From Cohaesibacter gelatinilyticus (lineage in GTDB: Bacteria > Pseudomonadota > Alphaproteobacteria > Rhizobiales > Cohaesibacteraceae), in the NCBI RefSeq assembly GCF_900215605.1, contig NZ_OBEL01000004.1, positions 186,001 through 250,000 on the forward strand: a DNA stretch of 64,000 nt. The letters run 5' to 3'. The translations under genes and the position numbers were made by a program. Below are positions 54,086 through 63,508 of this stretch, piece after piece; within the stretch, counting starts at the first letter, position 1, and each line of letters begins with the position of its first letter. The notes below the pieces were generated by a model. It made no database searches. It worked only from the letters and a program-made list of their open reading frames with translations, and had not been told where the DNA came from.

Positions 54086-55237
54086 ATGAGAAAGATCAAA
54101 TCACTCGCTCTGGCGGTATCCGCACTGGCTTTGGCAAGTGCAAGCTTTGTACCGGCACAGGCTGGTGCATTGAAAGTCGGCATGATCACCACCTTGTCCG
54201 GCGGCGGTGCTGGCCTTGGTATCGATGTGCGTGATGGCTTCTTGCTGGCGCTTAAAAAAGCTGGCCGCAAGGATATCGAGCTTGTCATCGAAGATGATCA
54301 GCGCAAGCCTGATATTGCCGTGCAGTTGACCGACAAGATGATCCAGTCCGAGAAGGTTGATGTTCTAACTGGTATCATCTGGTCCAACCTCGCCATGGCT
54401 GTAGTGCCTGCAACAACCGCGCAGGGCAAATTCTATCTTTCTCCGAATGCTGGCCCCTCTGCTTTGGCTGGTCGCGGCTGCCACAAGAACTACTTCAATG
54501 TCGCATGGCAGAATGATGCTTTGCACGAAGCGGCTGGCGCATATGCCAATGATGCTGGTTACAAAAAGTCCTTCATCATGGCTCCAAATTATCCAGCAGG
54601 TAAGGACGCTCTGACCGGCTATAAGCGCATGTTCAAGGGCGAACTGGCAGGTGAGGTTTTCACCCGTCTGGGTCAGACCGATTATGCTGCTGAAATTGCG
54701 CAAATCCGTGCCTCTGGTGCTGACAGTGTCTATTTCTTCCTGCCAGGTGGCATGGGCATCTCTTTTCTTAAGCAATATGCAGCATCTGGTATCAAAACCC
54801 CGGTCGTCGGTCCTGCTTTCAGCTTTGACCAAGGTATCTTGCAGGCGGTTGGCGCAGCAGCTCTTGGTGTGAAGAACACCTCACAGTGGAACAAGGATAT
54901 CGACAATGCAGCCAACAAGGCTTTCGTCGAATCCTTCCAGGCTGAATATGGCCGTCTGCCATCCCTTTATGCTTCCCAGGGTTTCGATACTGCCAATCTG
55001 TTGATCAGCGCCTCGGCTGATGCGGATGTGAACGATCAGGATGCATTCCGCGCAGCGCTGAAGGCTGCAAAGTTCGACTCTGTTCGTGGTGACTTTGCCT
55101 TTGGTCCAAACAACCATCCAGTTCAGAACATCTATGTCCGTGAAGTCGTCAAGGAAGGTGATGTTTTCACCAACAAGCGTATTGCAACCGGCCTGACCAA
55201 TCATGGCGATGTCTATGCCGCTGACTGCAAAATGTAA
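54086..55237 (+). CDS. ABC transporter solute-binding protein, branched-chain amino acid/aromatic type
   Basis: A 383-residue periplasmic protein of the LivJ fold with signal peptide (residues 1-26, ending VPAQAGA). LKVGMITTLSGGGAGLGIDVRDGFLLALKKAG, VDVLTGIIWSNLAMAVVP and YFFLPGGMGISFLKQYAASG fit the type I periplasmic fold. A strong GGGAGG precedes the ATG. With the permease and ATPase genes downstream it makes a complete importer. Context points to anthranilate, kynurenine or another aromatic acid rather than leucine; this is inferred. Confidence 0.92.
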   Translation: MRKIKSLALAVSALALASASFVPAQAGALKVGMITTLSGGGAGLGIDVRDGFLLALKKAGRKDIELVIEDDQRKPDIAVQLTDKMIQSEKVDVLTGIIWSNLAMAVVPATTAQGKFYLSPNAGPSALAGRGCHKNYFNVAWQNDALHEAAGAYANDAGYKKSFIMAPNYPAGKDALTGYKRMFKGELAGEVFTRLGQTDYAAEIAQIRASGADSVYFFLPGGMGISFLKQYAASGIKTPVVGPAFSFDQGILQAVGAAALGVKNTSQWNKDIDNAANKAFVESFQAEYGRLPSLYASQGFDTANLLISASADADVNDQDAFRAALKAAKFDSVRGDFAFGPNNHPVQNIYVREVVKEGDVFTNKRIATGLTNHGDVYAADCKM

Positions 55238-55268
55238 GCAGTCTTTCGCGTAAATCAAAATGGCATTC

Positions 55269-55362
55269 CCCCGCCATCAATCAAAACACATATACGGCGG
55301 GGCGATGCATCCAAACCAGTGATAGGTTTTCCCTGATATCAGGAGAGATCAACTCTCCTGAT
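55269..55362 (+). other. Two stem-loops between binding-protein and permease genes
   Basis: CCCCGCC/GGCGGGG (55269-55275 with 55296-55302) and a perfect ten-base stem ATCAGGAGAG/CTCTCCTGAT (55338-55347 with 55353-55362). They lie in the 237-base gap after the binding-protein gene. In transporter operons such hairpins often keep the binding-protein message more abundant than that of the membrane parts. The rest of the gap shows nothing recognisable. Confidence 0.55.
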
Positions 55363-55474
55363 CATCGGAATGGGAAAGCTGCGGCCGGTCTTCTCGCTGT
55401 AAGTTGCCTGATAGCTAAGGCTTGGAAGCGAAAATTATGAGATCGAACCCGCCAAACTTGGGTGTTTGAGATAC

Positions 55475-56398
55475 ATGTCAACTCTTCTGCTCATAGAACA
55501 GATACTCAACGGACTTCAGTTCGGAATGATGTTGTTTCTGATGTCCGCCGGATTGACTTTGGTGTTCGGCGTGATGGGGCTGATCAATCTGGCCCATGGA
55601 TCGCTTTACATGATCGGAGCGTTCGTGGCTGCCAGCATGGCCGCAGTTACCGGTTCTTTCTTTCTGGCTCTTATTGCTGCATTGGCTGCTGCTGCTGCTG
55701 CTGCTGCTGGTGTGTTGGTCGAAATGCTGGTGATCCGACGCCTCTATGATCGCGATCATCTCGATCAGGTTCTGGCAACTTTTGCGCTCATTCTGATTTT
55801 TTCCGAAGGCACCCGCTATATCTTTGGTTCTTTCCCACTCTTTCTCGATGCTCCCTCTTATCTGTCCGGATCGGTTGAGCTGTTCGGCGGCATTCAATAT
55901 CCAGCTTATCGCCTAGCCATCATCGCCATTGGTCTTGTCGTGATGGTGGGATTGTTCCTGCTGATTTCCAAAACGCGACTGGGCATTCAGATCCGTGCGG
56001 GGGAAAGCGATCGTGAAATGATTGCGGCTTTGGGCGTTGATATTTCTCGCCTTTATACGATCGTCTTTGCTGCCGGTGCTGCTCTGGCCGGTTTTGCAGG
56101 AGCCATGGTCGGGGCCATTCAGGCCGTGCAAGTCGGTATGGGTGAGCCTGTACTTATTCTGGCCTTTGTGGTGATCGTGATTGGTGGTATCGGATCGATC
56201 AAAGGAGCATTGATTGGCTCATTGTTGGTTGGTCTCACCGATACCTTGGGGCGTTTCTTGCTGCCCGCCATGCTTGGCACCTTCATGGAGCCATCAGCCG
56301 CCACGTCGGTTGGTTCCTCCATCGCCTCCATGCTGATCTATATCTTGATGGCAGGTGTTTTGATCCTTCGGCCTTCCGGCCTGTTTGGGAAGGCTTGA
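55475..56398 (+). CDS. ABC transporter permease, LivH type
   Basis: A 307-residue inner-membrane protein with eight or so helices: LLIEQILNGLQFGMMLFLMSAGLTLVFGVMGLINLAHGSLYMIGA is the LivH N-terminus, and ALGVDISRLYTIVFAAGAALAGFAGAMVG and GGIGSIKGALIGSLLVGL follow. Codons 71-78 are eight consecutive GCT, an alanine run in the second or third helix. Start at ATG 55475; the frame also has a TTG at 55466. The binding site is weak. It pairs with the LivM-type gene next door. Confidence 0.92.
   Translation: MSTLLLIEQILNGLQFGMMLFLMSAGLTLVFGVMGLINLAHGSLYMIGAFVAASMAAVTGSFFLALIAALAAAAAAAAGVLVEMLVIRRLYDRDHLDQVLATFALILIFSEGTRYIFGSFPLFLDAPSYLSGSVELFGGIQYPAYRLAIIAIGLVVMVGLFLLISKTRLGIQIRAGESDREMIAALGVDISRLYTIVFAAGAALAGFAGAMVGAIQAVQVGMGEPVLILAFVVIVIGGIGSIKGALIGSLLVGLTDTLGRFLLPAMLGTFMEPSAATSVGSSIASMLIYILMAGVLILRPSGLFGKA
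55685..55708 (+). repeat. (GCT)8 trinucleotide repeat inside the permease gene
   Basis: Eight perfect GCT codons in a row (alanines 71-78 of the permease). Slippage here would change the helix by whole residues without a frameshift. Whether it varies among strains cannot be told from one sequence. Confidence 0.9.
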
Positions 56399-56401
56399 TC
56401 C

Positions 56402-57397
56402 ATGACCAATCATTTGAACCGGGAACAAGTTCTCAATTCCTTTGTCATTTTTGCCCTGCTGGCTGTACCGCTCTGGGCATGGCAAATGGACGAACCTTTT
56501 CTGATCACACTTTCCACCAAGGTTGCCATTCTGGCCCTGGCAGGTGTGGGGCTTAATTTTGCCCTCGGCCTTGGTGGCCTTGTCAGTCTTGGTCATGCTG
56601 CCTTCTTCGGAATTGGTGGCTATGCCATGGGCATTCTGGCAAGCCATGCCCAATCCTATACCCCGTTGATGGAATGGCCTTTTTTGATTGAAGGCACCAA
56701 ATCCATGCCGATCATCTGGCTTGTGGCCTTGATCGCATCCGGCTTGGTGGCTCTGGTAATCGGTGCGCTGTCTCTGCGTACCTCCGGCGTCTATTTCATC
56801 ATGATCACTCTGGCCTTTGGTCAGATGCTGTTCTTCTTTGCGATCAGTTGGCCTGCCTATGGTGGTGAGGATGGTCTCTCCATTTATGTTCGCAATAGCT
56901 TTCCGGGCCTGAACACGCTGGCACCCATCGAGTTCTTCGCGCTTGTCTATGTCATCCTCTGCTTGGCTTTGTTTCTGGTGGCGCGTCTTGCCAAATCCCA
57001 TTTTGGTCTTGCTTTGCAGGCCACGCGCCAGAACCCGGAGCGCGCAGAAGCCGTTGGCCTTGCTCCCTTCCGTTTGCGTCTCATCGCCTTTGTCATTTCC
57101 GGCATGATCACAGGCTTGGCTGGTGCGCTCTTTGCCGATCTCAATCGCTTCATCAGCCCGACCATGTTCAGCTGGCACACCAGTGGCGAGGTCATGATTT
57201 TCATCATCCTTGGTGGGGTAGGGCGTCTCTATGGCCCTGTTGTGGGTGCGGCTCTCTACATTCTGTTGGAGCATATTCTGGGTGGTTTATCCTCTTATTG
57301 GCAGATTTTCCTCGGCGTCCTGTTGCTGCTAGTTGTTCTGTTTGCCCGTGGTGGTGTGATTGGAGCCTTGGTTGGACGGGAGAAAGCTGGTGAGTGA
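56402..57397 (+). CDS. ABC transporter permease, LivM type
   Basis: A 331-residue inner-membrane protein with about nine helices. GVGLNFALGLGGLVSLGHAAFFGIGGYAMGIL is the LivM signature, then TSGVYFIMITLAFGQMLFF and the coupling-loop region RQNPERAEAVGLAPFRLRLIAFVISG. It begins three bases after the LivH stop. Confidence 0.93.
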   Translation: MTNHLNREQVLNSFVIFALLAVPLWAWQMDEPFLITLSTKVAILALAGVGLNFALGLGGLVSLGHAAFFGIGGYAMGILASHAQSYTPLMEWPFLIEGTKSMPIIWLVALIASGLVALVIGALSLRTSGVYFIMITLAFGQMLFFFAISWPAYGGEDGLSIYVRNSFPGLNTLAPIEFFALVYVILCLALFLVARLAKSHFGLALQATRQNPERAEAVGLAPFRLRLIAFVISGMITGLAGALFADLNRFISPTMFSWHTSGEVMIFIILGGVGRLYGPVVGAALYILLEHILGGLSSYWQIFLGVLLLLVVLFARGGVIGALVGREKAGE

Positions 57398-57401
57398 AAC
57401 A

Positions 57402-58169
57402 ATGACCAACGCTGATACCAAACCTGTTCTGAAGGTCGAAAACATCACCAAATATTTTGGTGCTCTCAGGGCCAGTCATAATATCTCTCTGGATCTTCGC
57501 CCCGGTGAAATTCACGCGTTGATTGGACCAAATGGAGCAGGGAAATCCACCCTGATCAAGCAGATCGCCGGGGGACTGACACCCGATGAGGGGCGTATCG
57601 AGTTTTTGGATGACGACATCACCAGTCTCGACACGATAGCTCGCGCTCGTATGGGACTTGGCCGTACCTTTCAGATCTCTTCCCTCGCACTGGACTATAG
57701 TGTTTTGCAGAATGCGGTGCTGGGAGCCTTGGGTGCCAAACGCAAAAGCTATGGCTTCTTTCGCTCTGCGATGAAAGATCAGGAATTGCTGAACATTGCC
57801 CATCAGGCCCTGAAGCGTGTGGGATTGGATGAGCGTGCCAATATTCGCACCTCAGAGCTATCCCATGGGGAAAGACGTCAATTGGAAGTCGCGGTCGCCC
57901 TGACCCTTTCGCCAAAAGCCTTTCTGATGGATGAACCCATGGCGGGTTTGGGAGCGGGGGGATCTGCCCGGCTCACCACTTTTTTGGATGAGTTACGTCA
58001 TGAGGCGCCGATCCTATTGATTGAACATGATATGGATGCCGTTTTCAAACTGGCGGACCGCATCAGTGTCCTGGTCTATGGTGAGGTCATTGCAACCGGT
58101 AGTGCGGATGAAATTCGCTCCAATGAAGACGTGCGAAAAGCCTATCTGGGTGAGGAGACAGACGAATGA
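57402..58169 (+). CDS. ABC transporter ATP-binding protein, LivG type
   Basis: An ATPase of about 255 residues: LKVENITKYFGALRASHNISLDLRPGEIHALIGPNGAGKSTLIKQIAGG contains Walker A, then GLGRTFQISSL, signature motif LSHGERRQLEVAVAL and Walker B AFLMDEPMAGLG with switch His in LLIEHDMDAVF. The start is uncertain: ATG 57402 or GTG 57390 (GGGAG seven bases upstream of the latter). It overlaps the LivF-type gene by four bases. Confidence 0.93.
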   Translation: MTNADTKPVLKVENITKYFGALRASHNISLDLRPGEIHALIGPNGAGKSTLIKQIAGGLTPDEGRIEFLDDDITSLDTIARARMGLGRTFQISSLALDYSVLQNAVLGALGAKRKSYGFFRSAMKDQELLNIAHQALKRVGLDERANIRTSELSHGERRQLEVAVALTLSPKAFLMDEPMAGLGAGGSARLTTFLDELRHEAPILLIEHDMDAVFKLADRISVLVYGEVIATGSADEIRSNEDVRKAYLGEETDE

Positions 58170-58855
58170 GCTTGCTTGAAGTCTCGAATGTAACCGCCTT
58201 TTATGGCCCCTCCCAGGCCCTGTTTGGTGTCGATCTGACCATTGAAGAGGGTGAAGTTGTTGCCCTCATGGGCCGCAATGGCATGGGTAAGACCACGACT
58301 ATTGCTACCATCTGCCGGATGTTAACCACCAAGGACGGCAACATCACCTTTGCTGGTCAGTCTCTGGACAATCTGCCTTCGCATAAAGTTGCTCGACTTG
58401 GGATAGGTCTTGTGCCTGAAGGGCGTCGCTGTTTTGCCGGTCTGACGGTAGAAGAGAATTTGATCGCAGCTGCCCGACCCGGTTATTGGACCTTTGAAAC
58501 GGTGGGGGAGTTCTTTCCTCGATTGAAGGAACGTCGTGACCAGAGCGCAGGTTCTCTTTCCGGTGGTGAGCAGCAAATGCTTGCCATTGGCCGCGCTTTG
58601 ATGACCAACCCGACATTGCTCATTCTGGATGAAGCAACAGAAGGTTTGGCCCCTGTTGTGAGACAGGAAATCTGGTCGGCCATTGCCAGATTGAAGGAGC
58701 AGAGCGGCCTTGCCATTCTCGTGGTAGATAAATCTTTGAAAGAATTGTCTTCTATTGCAGATCGTGCGGTCATTCTGGAAAAAGGCCAATCTGTCTGGCA
58801 AGGGGCCATGACAGATCTTACCAGTGAACTGACTGACAAATATCTCGGTGTCTAA
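58166..58855 (+). CDS. ABC transporter ATP-binding protein, LivF type
   Basis: A 229-residue ATPase: LEVSNVTAFYGPSQALFGVDL, Walker A ALMGRNGMGKTTTIATI, GIGLVPEGRRCFAGLTVEENL (LivF hallmark), signature SLSGGEQQMLAIGRALM and Walker B LLILDEATEGLAPVV. It completes the importer. The gene is followed 13 bases later by the thioesterase gene, so transport and degradation appear co-transcribed. Confidence 0.94.
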   Translation: MSLLEVSNVTAFYGPSQALFGVDLTIEEGEVVALMGRNGMGKTTTIATICRMLTTKDGNITFAGQSLDNLPSHKVARLGIGLVPEGRRCFAGLTVEENLIAAARPGYWTFETVGEFFPRLKERRDQSAGSLSGGEQQMLAIGRALMTNPTLLILDEATEGLAPVVRQEIWSAIARLKEQSGLAILVVDKSLKELSSIADRAVILEKGQSVWQGAMTDLTSELTDKYLGV

Positions 58856-58867
58856 AAGGGGAAAATC

Positions 58868-59281
58868 GTGGCTTTTCATCACCCGCAGAAAATCCTCTTT
58901 CGTCATTGTGACCCGGCCGGAATAGTCTTCTATCCGCGCTATTTCGAGATGATCAATGACACAGTCGAGGCCTGGTTTGATCAGGGCCTGGGTTATTCCT
59001 TTGAGGAAATTCACGGATTGGGAAAAGCTGCTGTGCCGACCGCTCGTATTGAGACCACCTTCAAGGCGCCCAGCAAACATGGCGATCATCTGATCATCAC
59101 GCTATCCGCTACTCGATTGGGACGATCCAGTCTGGATTTATCCTTTGAAGCAAAGGCAGGGGAGGAAGTTCGCTTTTCTGCCAGCTCCACTCTTGTCTAT
59201 GTCAATGATACAGGTAGACCTGTCAGTTGGCCCGATCATTTACGGGCTGCAATCGAGAAACACTTGGACCTTTCAAACTGA
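58868..59281 (+). CDS. Hotdog-fold acyl-CoA thioesterase (4-hydroxybenzoyl-CoA type)
   Basis: A 137-residue thioesterase. ILFRHCDPAGIVFYPRYFEMINDTVEAWFDQGLGYSFEE matches the 4-hydroxybenzoyl-CoA thioesterase family with its catalytic Asp in HCDPAGIVFYPRYF. The start is GTG with AAGGGG upstream. In 2-aminobenzoyl-CoA clusters such enzymes probably free CoA from stalled aryl-CoA intermediates. It is last on this transcript before the convergent DUF2270 gene. Confidence 0.9.
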   Translation: MAFHHPQKILFRHCDPAGIVFYPRYFEMINDTVEAWFDQGLGYSFEEIHGLGKAAVPTARIETTFKAPSKHGDHLIITLSATRLGRSSLDLSFEAKAGEEVRFSASSTLVYVNDTGRPVSWPDHLRAAIEKHLDLSN

Positions 59282-59324
59282 AACTTGTCTCATTCCTGCT
59301 TGAGGGCGACAGCTGTATTGCAGA

Positions 59325-60002
59325 TCACCCCAAGGCATTGCTGGTATTGCGCTGCCTGACATTCGCCGCATCAGTTCGACTGACCGAACGTGCCAAATAA
59401 GCAAAACACATGACATATATCAGACCTGCCGCAAGAATGAGTTCACCAGGAATAGGCCCCACGCTGGCCCGTTCGATGAATTGATCAAAGGAGAGCACCG
59501 GCGTTGGGTGAATGAACAATTTGCCGAGATAAGCTATGGCCTGAATGAGCAGAATCCAGAGATAATTGCGCCGAATTCGACGTCCCATAGCTGTCACATA
59601 ATCGATATGATATTCAGGCTTTAGATAATCTTCCGCCAGCACCGCCTGCCAATGAAAATCGATCTGGTAATCCTGATGTTGTAGCATTGGGACATAAAAG
59701 TGCTTTTCCATCCAGCGCGCCCGAGCACGCCAGACATTGAAATATCGATATCGTCGGGCCTCCAGCATCATGAATAGCCAGATCAATATGCCGACAATCA
59801 GCAAGGGCAGGGGAGATGCCGTCGCAGACGAAAAGGTGATGGATAGCGCAATTCCGAGTGAAACAATGGCCCAATTGGTTGTGGTATCCAGCCTGGTTCG
59901 CCATGTGGTACTTCGATAAATCTCACCTCGATAGAGATGCGCGAGCGCTCCAATTTCTGCTGATGATAAATCCTTATATTGATGCTTGGGTTCTTCGGTC
60001 AT
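59325..60002 (-). CDS. DUF2270 integral membrane protein
   Basis: A 225-residue membrane protein with about four helices. SSAEIGALAHLYRGEIYRSTTWRTRLDTTTNWAIV and LEARRYRYFNVWRARARWMEKHFY are DUF2270 hallmarks. The family has no assigned function. It is transcribed in the same direction as the formamidase-like gene, which starts upstream, with a 49-base gap, and converges with the thioesterase gene. A role in the aromatic pathway is not evident. Confidence 0.88.
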   Translation of the reverse strand: MTEEPKHQYKDLSSAEIGALAHLYRGEIYRSTTWRTRLDTTTNWAIVSLGIALSITFSSATASPLPLLIVGILIWLFMMLEARRYRYFNVWRARARWMEKHFYVPMLQHQDYQIDFHWQAVLAEDYLKPEYHIDYVTAMGRRIRRNYLWILLIQAIAYLGKLFIHPTPVLSFDQFIERASVGPIPGELILAAGLIYVMCFAYLARSVSRTDAANVRQRNTSNALG

Positions 60003-60051
60003 AGAGGTCCAATCGTCGGCGAGGGTTAGGTGTGCATCCTATTTTCGGCTT

Positions 60052-60891
60052 TCACGCCGTATCACCAATAAGATTTGACACCAAATCACTATCAGGATTG
60101 CACAAATCCTCAACCACATCAAAATGATGCTTGCCCTCAGCAAAGTACAATCCAGTCTTCGTGCCCTGCATAGCCCATTTCTCAGCCAACAATGAAGACT
60201 GACGCAAGAATTCAGGCCGTTCCGCTGCACCCACCCAGCACAGAATGTCCGAACCCTCAATCGCTTCGTTCAGATAGGCACTCTCGGCACTGGCACTATC
60301 CGGTGTCAGTTTCAGATTTTCGTTCATTTTGGCAAGCTGCAAGGGGCGTAGGTCATGTAGACCGCTGATGGAAATGGTCTTTTTGATGCGGCTTTGAACC
60401 TCTGTAGGCAAAGGACTGTCCTTGCAGATCATTCGAGAGACCAGATGCCCCCCTGCAGAATGTCCTGTCAGATTGATTGGCCCCGCAACCTTTTGCGCAG
60501 CCAACGTAATGGCCTGGCCAATCTGTTTGGTAATTGCCGGGATCGTGGCCTCAGGCGCCAATATATAGCTAGGTAATGCCACGGCCCATCCGTTCAACAG
60601 AGCTCCTTTAGCAAGATGGGACCAGGAGGACTTGTCAAAGGCAAGCCAGAAGCCGCCATGAACGAAAACAACCAGTCCTTTTGCACCAGTTTTCGGTACA
60701 AACAGATCCAGGCATTGCCGTTGATGGTCTCCATAGCTCAATTCTTGGTAGTCATAAGCTTCATGGTCTGAGACCCAATCACGGAAGTCTTGTGCTTCCT
60801 TCGCCCAGCGTGGAGGAAATTCCATGCCGCCGGGAATGAAATCGGCATTGGCAAATGCTTCGGTCCAGTCAATTCCAGTTTTATCGCTCAT
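60052..60891 (-). CDS. Alpha/beta hydrolase, kynurenine formamidase-like
   Basis: A 279-residue serine hydrolase. The oxyanion motif is VVFVHGGFWLAFDKSSW, the nucleophile is in NLTGHSAGGHLVSRM, and the histidine is near GKHHFDVVE. YGDHQRQCLDLFVP and the HGGFW motif place it with eukaryotic-type arylformamidases, which hydrolyse N-formylkynurenine. Tryptophan 2,3-dioxygenase, which makes that substrate, is encoded at the right edge. Start at 60891 (MSDKTGIDW) with GGAA upstream; the frame extends 11 codons further. It is divergent from the monooxygenase gene and may share its operator. Confidence 0.8.
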   Translation of the reverse strand: MSDKTGIDWTEAFANADFIPGGMEFPPRWAKEAQDFRDWVSDHEAYDYQELSYGDHQRQCLDLFVPKTGAKGLVVFVHGGFWLAFDKSSWSHLAKGALLNGWAVALPSYILAPEATIPAITKQIGQAITLAAQKVAGPINLTGHSAGGHLVSRMICKDSPLPTEVQSRIKKTISISGLHDLRPLQLAKMNENLKLTPDSASAESAYLNEAIEGSDILCWVGAAERPEFLRQSSLLAEKWAMQGTKTGLYFAEGKHHFDVVEDLCNPDSDLVSNLIGDTA

Positions 60892-61036
60892 CTCGATTCC
60901 GCAGTTCTGTTTCAACACTTCCAAATATCAATGCATATCAAAGAGCCGTCACGCAAGAAAAGCGTTAGAACCCAATCAGATATCACGCTCGCCGGTCACG
61001 ATCTCTCCACATGCATGAATTGAAGATTACAATAAT

Positions 61037-61066
61037 ATTTCAAGCTTAAAATTTCAAGCTTGAAAT
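61037..61066. promoter_or_regulatory. Tandem palindromes, candidate MarR operator of abmA
   Basis: ATTTCAAGCTTGAAAT (61051-61066) is a perfect 16-base palindrome; immediately before and overlapping by two bases is ATTTCAAGCTTAAAAT (61037-61052), 15 of 16 identical. They overlap a possible -35 TTGAAA, 79 bases before the start of the monooxygenase gene. The same sequence at 14 of 16 recurs in front of the SDR-MarR operon. Confidence 0.65.
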
Positions 61067-61144
61067 AAATTGATATTGGCCTTATCCTGACACCCATACA
61101 AAGCGCCGAAGAGCGTCATCACATGACATCTGGAGGAGAGTCAC

Positions 61145-63442
61145 ATGCGGATCGCCTGTTTGGGTGGAGGACCAGCTGGTCTCTATTTTGCCATTTCAAT
61201 GAAGTTGCGCGACCCAAGCCATGAGGTCGTAGTGATTGAGCGTAACCGGGCCAATGACACATTCGGCTGGGGAGTGGTTCTCTCAGATGATGCTCTGGAA
61301 AATCTGCAAATCAACGATCCAAAGAGCGCTCAGGCCATTCGCGATCATTTTGCCTATTGGGATGACATCGCTGTCGTCCATGATGGTGTGCGTACCGTTT
61401 CTGGCGGCCATGGTTTTGCGGGCATCGGCCGCAAGCAAATGCTGGTCCTGTTGCAGGAGCGTGCTCGCGAATTGGGTGTAGAGCTGCGCTTTGAGAGCCA
61501 ATTTGATACGGCAGCCGATTTCAAGGATGAGTATGATCTTGTCGTGGCTTGTGATGGCATCAATTCCAGCACCCGCAGTGCATATGCCGAGCATTTCAAG
61601 CCTGATATTGATGTGCGTGCTTGTAAATTCATCTGGCTTGGCACTCATCAGAAGTTTGATGACGCCTTTACTTTTATTTTCGAGAAGACCGAGCATGGCT
61701 GGATCTGGGCGCATGTCTATCAGTTCGATGATGACACGGCGACCTTCATCGTCGAGTGTGCGCAAGAGACCTGGGACAAGTTCGGCTTTGAGGCCATGTC
61801 CAAGGAAGAAATTGTTCGGACCTGTGAGGAAGTCTTTGCCGATCATCTTGGCAGTCACGCTCTCATGTCCAATGCCGACCATCTGCGTGGATCTGCAGTC
61901 TGGATGAACTTCCCGCGGGTTCTTTGTGAGAAATGGTATCACGACAATATCGTTTTGCTCGGCGACGCTTCTGCAACTGCTCACTTCTCGATCGGCTCTG
62001 GCTCGCGTCTGGCCTTTGATAGTGCGATTGCGCTCGCCAACTATCTGCATAGCGAGCCAGATATGGAAGCAGCCTTCAAACGCTATCAGGAAGAGCGCCG
62101 GCTGGAGGTTTTGCGCCTGCAATCCGCTGCACGTAACTCTCTGGAATGGTTTGAGGAAGTGGAACGTTATCTGGATCTCGATCCGGTGCAGTTCAACTAT
62201 TCTTTGCTGACCCGCTCTCAACGCATCAGCCACGAAAATCTGCGCCTTCGAGATGCCAAATGGCTGCAATCAGCCGAAAAATGGTTCCAGACAGAGGCAG
62301 GTGTTGCTGATAATGAGCCGGTTCGTGCCCCAATGTTCGCCCCATTCAAATTGCGTAATATGGAGTTGAGCAACCGCATCGTCGTTTCGCCCATGGCACA
62401 GTATAAAGCAACAGATGGCACTCCCAATGACTGGCATCTGGTCCATTTGGGCGAGCGCGCCAAAGGTGGAGCAGGCCTTATATATACTGAAATGACTTGC
62501 GTCTCGGATACAGGCCGTATCACGCCGGGCTGTCCTGGTCTTTATGCGCCAGAGCATGAAGCAGGTTGGAAACGCATCACCGACTTTGTCCATTCCGAGA
62601 CTGACGCCAAAATCTGCTGTCAGATTGGCCATTCCGGTCGCAAAGGTTCCACCAAACTTGGCTGGGAAGGTATGGATCAGCCGTTGGATGCGGACAATTG
62701 GGAGCTGATCTCAGCTTCAAGCATTCCTTGGTCGGCAAACAACGCCACCCCACGCGCCATGACCAGAGCAGATATGAACGAAGTGACGGCTCAATTCGTC
62801 TCCGCAACTCAAATGGCAGATCGTGCAGGCTTCGATATGATCGAACTTCATGCTGCTCATGGCTATCTCATTTCAAGCTTCATTTCTCCGCTCTCCAACC
62901 AGCGAGATGACGACTATGGGGGCAGTCTGGAAAATCGCCTGCGCTATCCTTTGGAAGTGTTCAAAGCCATGCGGCATGCCTGGCCGAGTGACAAACCATT
63001 GGCTGTTCGTATTTCTGCAAATGACTGGGTAGGGGAAGACGGCGTTACGCCGTCCGAGGCAGTGCAAATAGCCAAAGCTTTTGAAGCAGCAGGGGCTGAC
63101 ATCATCGATGTCTCTGCTGGGCAAACATCCGTCGATGCTAAGCCGGTCTATGGTCGTATGTTCCAGACCCCTTTCTCTGATCGCATTCGCAATGAAGCAG
63201 GCCTGAAAACCATGGCCGTTGGCAATATTTATGAAGCCGACCATGTCAATTCCATTCTGATGGCAGGTCGTGCTGATCTCGTCTGTCTGGCTCGCCCGCA
63301 TCTCACCGACCCATATTGGACACTGCATGCTGGCACTGGCATCGGTGATCGCCATGCCAAATGGCCATTGCCATATGAGGCTGGACGGGATCAGTCCTGG
63401 CGATTGGCGGATCGAGATGCCGAGATGGTTGGCAAAGTCTGA
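61145..63442 (+). CDS. abmA: 2-aminobenzoyl-CoA monooxygenase/reductase, two-domain flavoenzyme
   Basis: A 765-residue fusion. Residues 1-390 are an FAD monooxygenase like salicylate hydroxylase ([44 protein letters not shown]); residues about 395-765 are an Old Yellow Enzyme-type FMN reductase ([63 protein letters not shown]). This order is diagnostic of the enzyme that hydroxylates and partly reduces 2-aminobenzoyl-CoA in Azoarcus. It is the key gene identifying the route. GGAGGAG precedes the ATG. Confidence 0.95.
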   Translation: MRIACLGGGPAGLYFAISMKLRDPSHEVVVIERNRANDTFGWGVVLSDDALENLQINDPKSAQAIRDHFAYWDDIAVVHDGVRTVSGGHGFAGIGRKQMLVLLQERARELGVELRFESQFDTAADFKDEYDLVVACDGINSSTRSAYAEHFKPDIDVRACKFIWLGTHQKFDDAFTFIFEKTEHGWIWAHVYQFDDDTATFIVECAQETWDKFGFEAMSKEEIVRTCEEVFADHLGSHALMSNADHLRGSAVWMNFPRVLCEKWYHDNIVLLGDASATAHFSIGSGSRLAFDSAIALANYLHSEPDMEAAFKRYQEERRLEVLRLQSAARNSLEWFEEVERYLDLDPVQFNYSLLTRSQRISHENLRLRDAKWLQSAEKWFQTEAGVADNEPVRAPMFAPFKLRNMELSNRIVVSPMAQYKATDGTPNDWHLVHLGERAKGGAGLIYTEMTCVSDTGRITPGCPGLYAPEHEAGWKRITDFVHSETDAKICCQIGHSGRKGSTKLGWEGMDQPLDADNWELISASSIPWSANNATPRAMTRADMNEVTAQFVSATQMADRAGFDMIELHAAHGYLISSFISPLSNQRDDDYGGSLENRLRYPLEVFKAMRHAWPSDKPLAVRISANDWVGEDGVTPSEAVQIAKAFEAAGADIIDVSAGQTSVDAKPVYGRMFQTPFSDRIRNEAGLKTMAVGNIYEADHVNSILMAGRADLVCLARPHLTDPYWTLHAGTGIGDRHAKWPLPYEAGRDQSWRLADRDAEMVGKV

Positions 63443-63508
63443 TCAACGAGCAAGTGCGGGCTCGGTTAGTAAAGCGGGAAATATAGGAAGTTTTGGTGAG
63501 GACCAATT

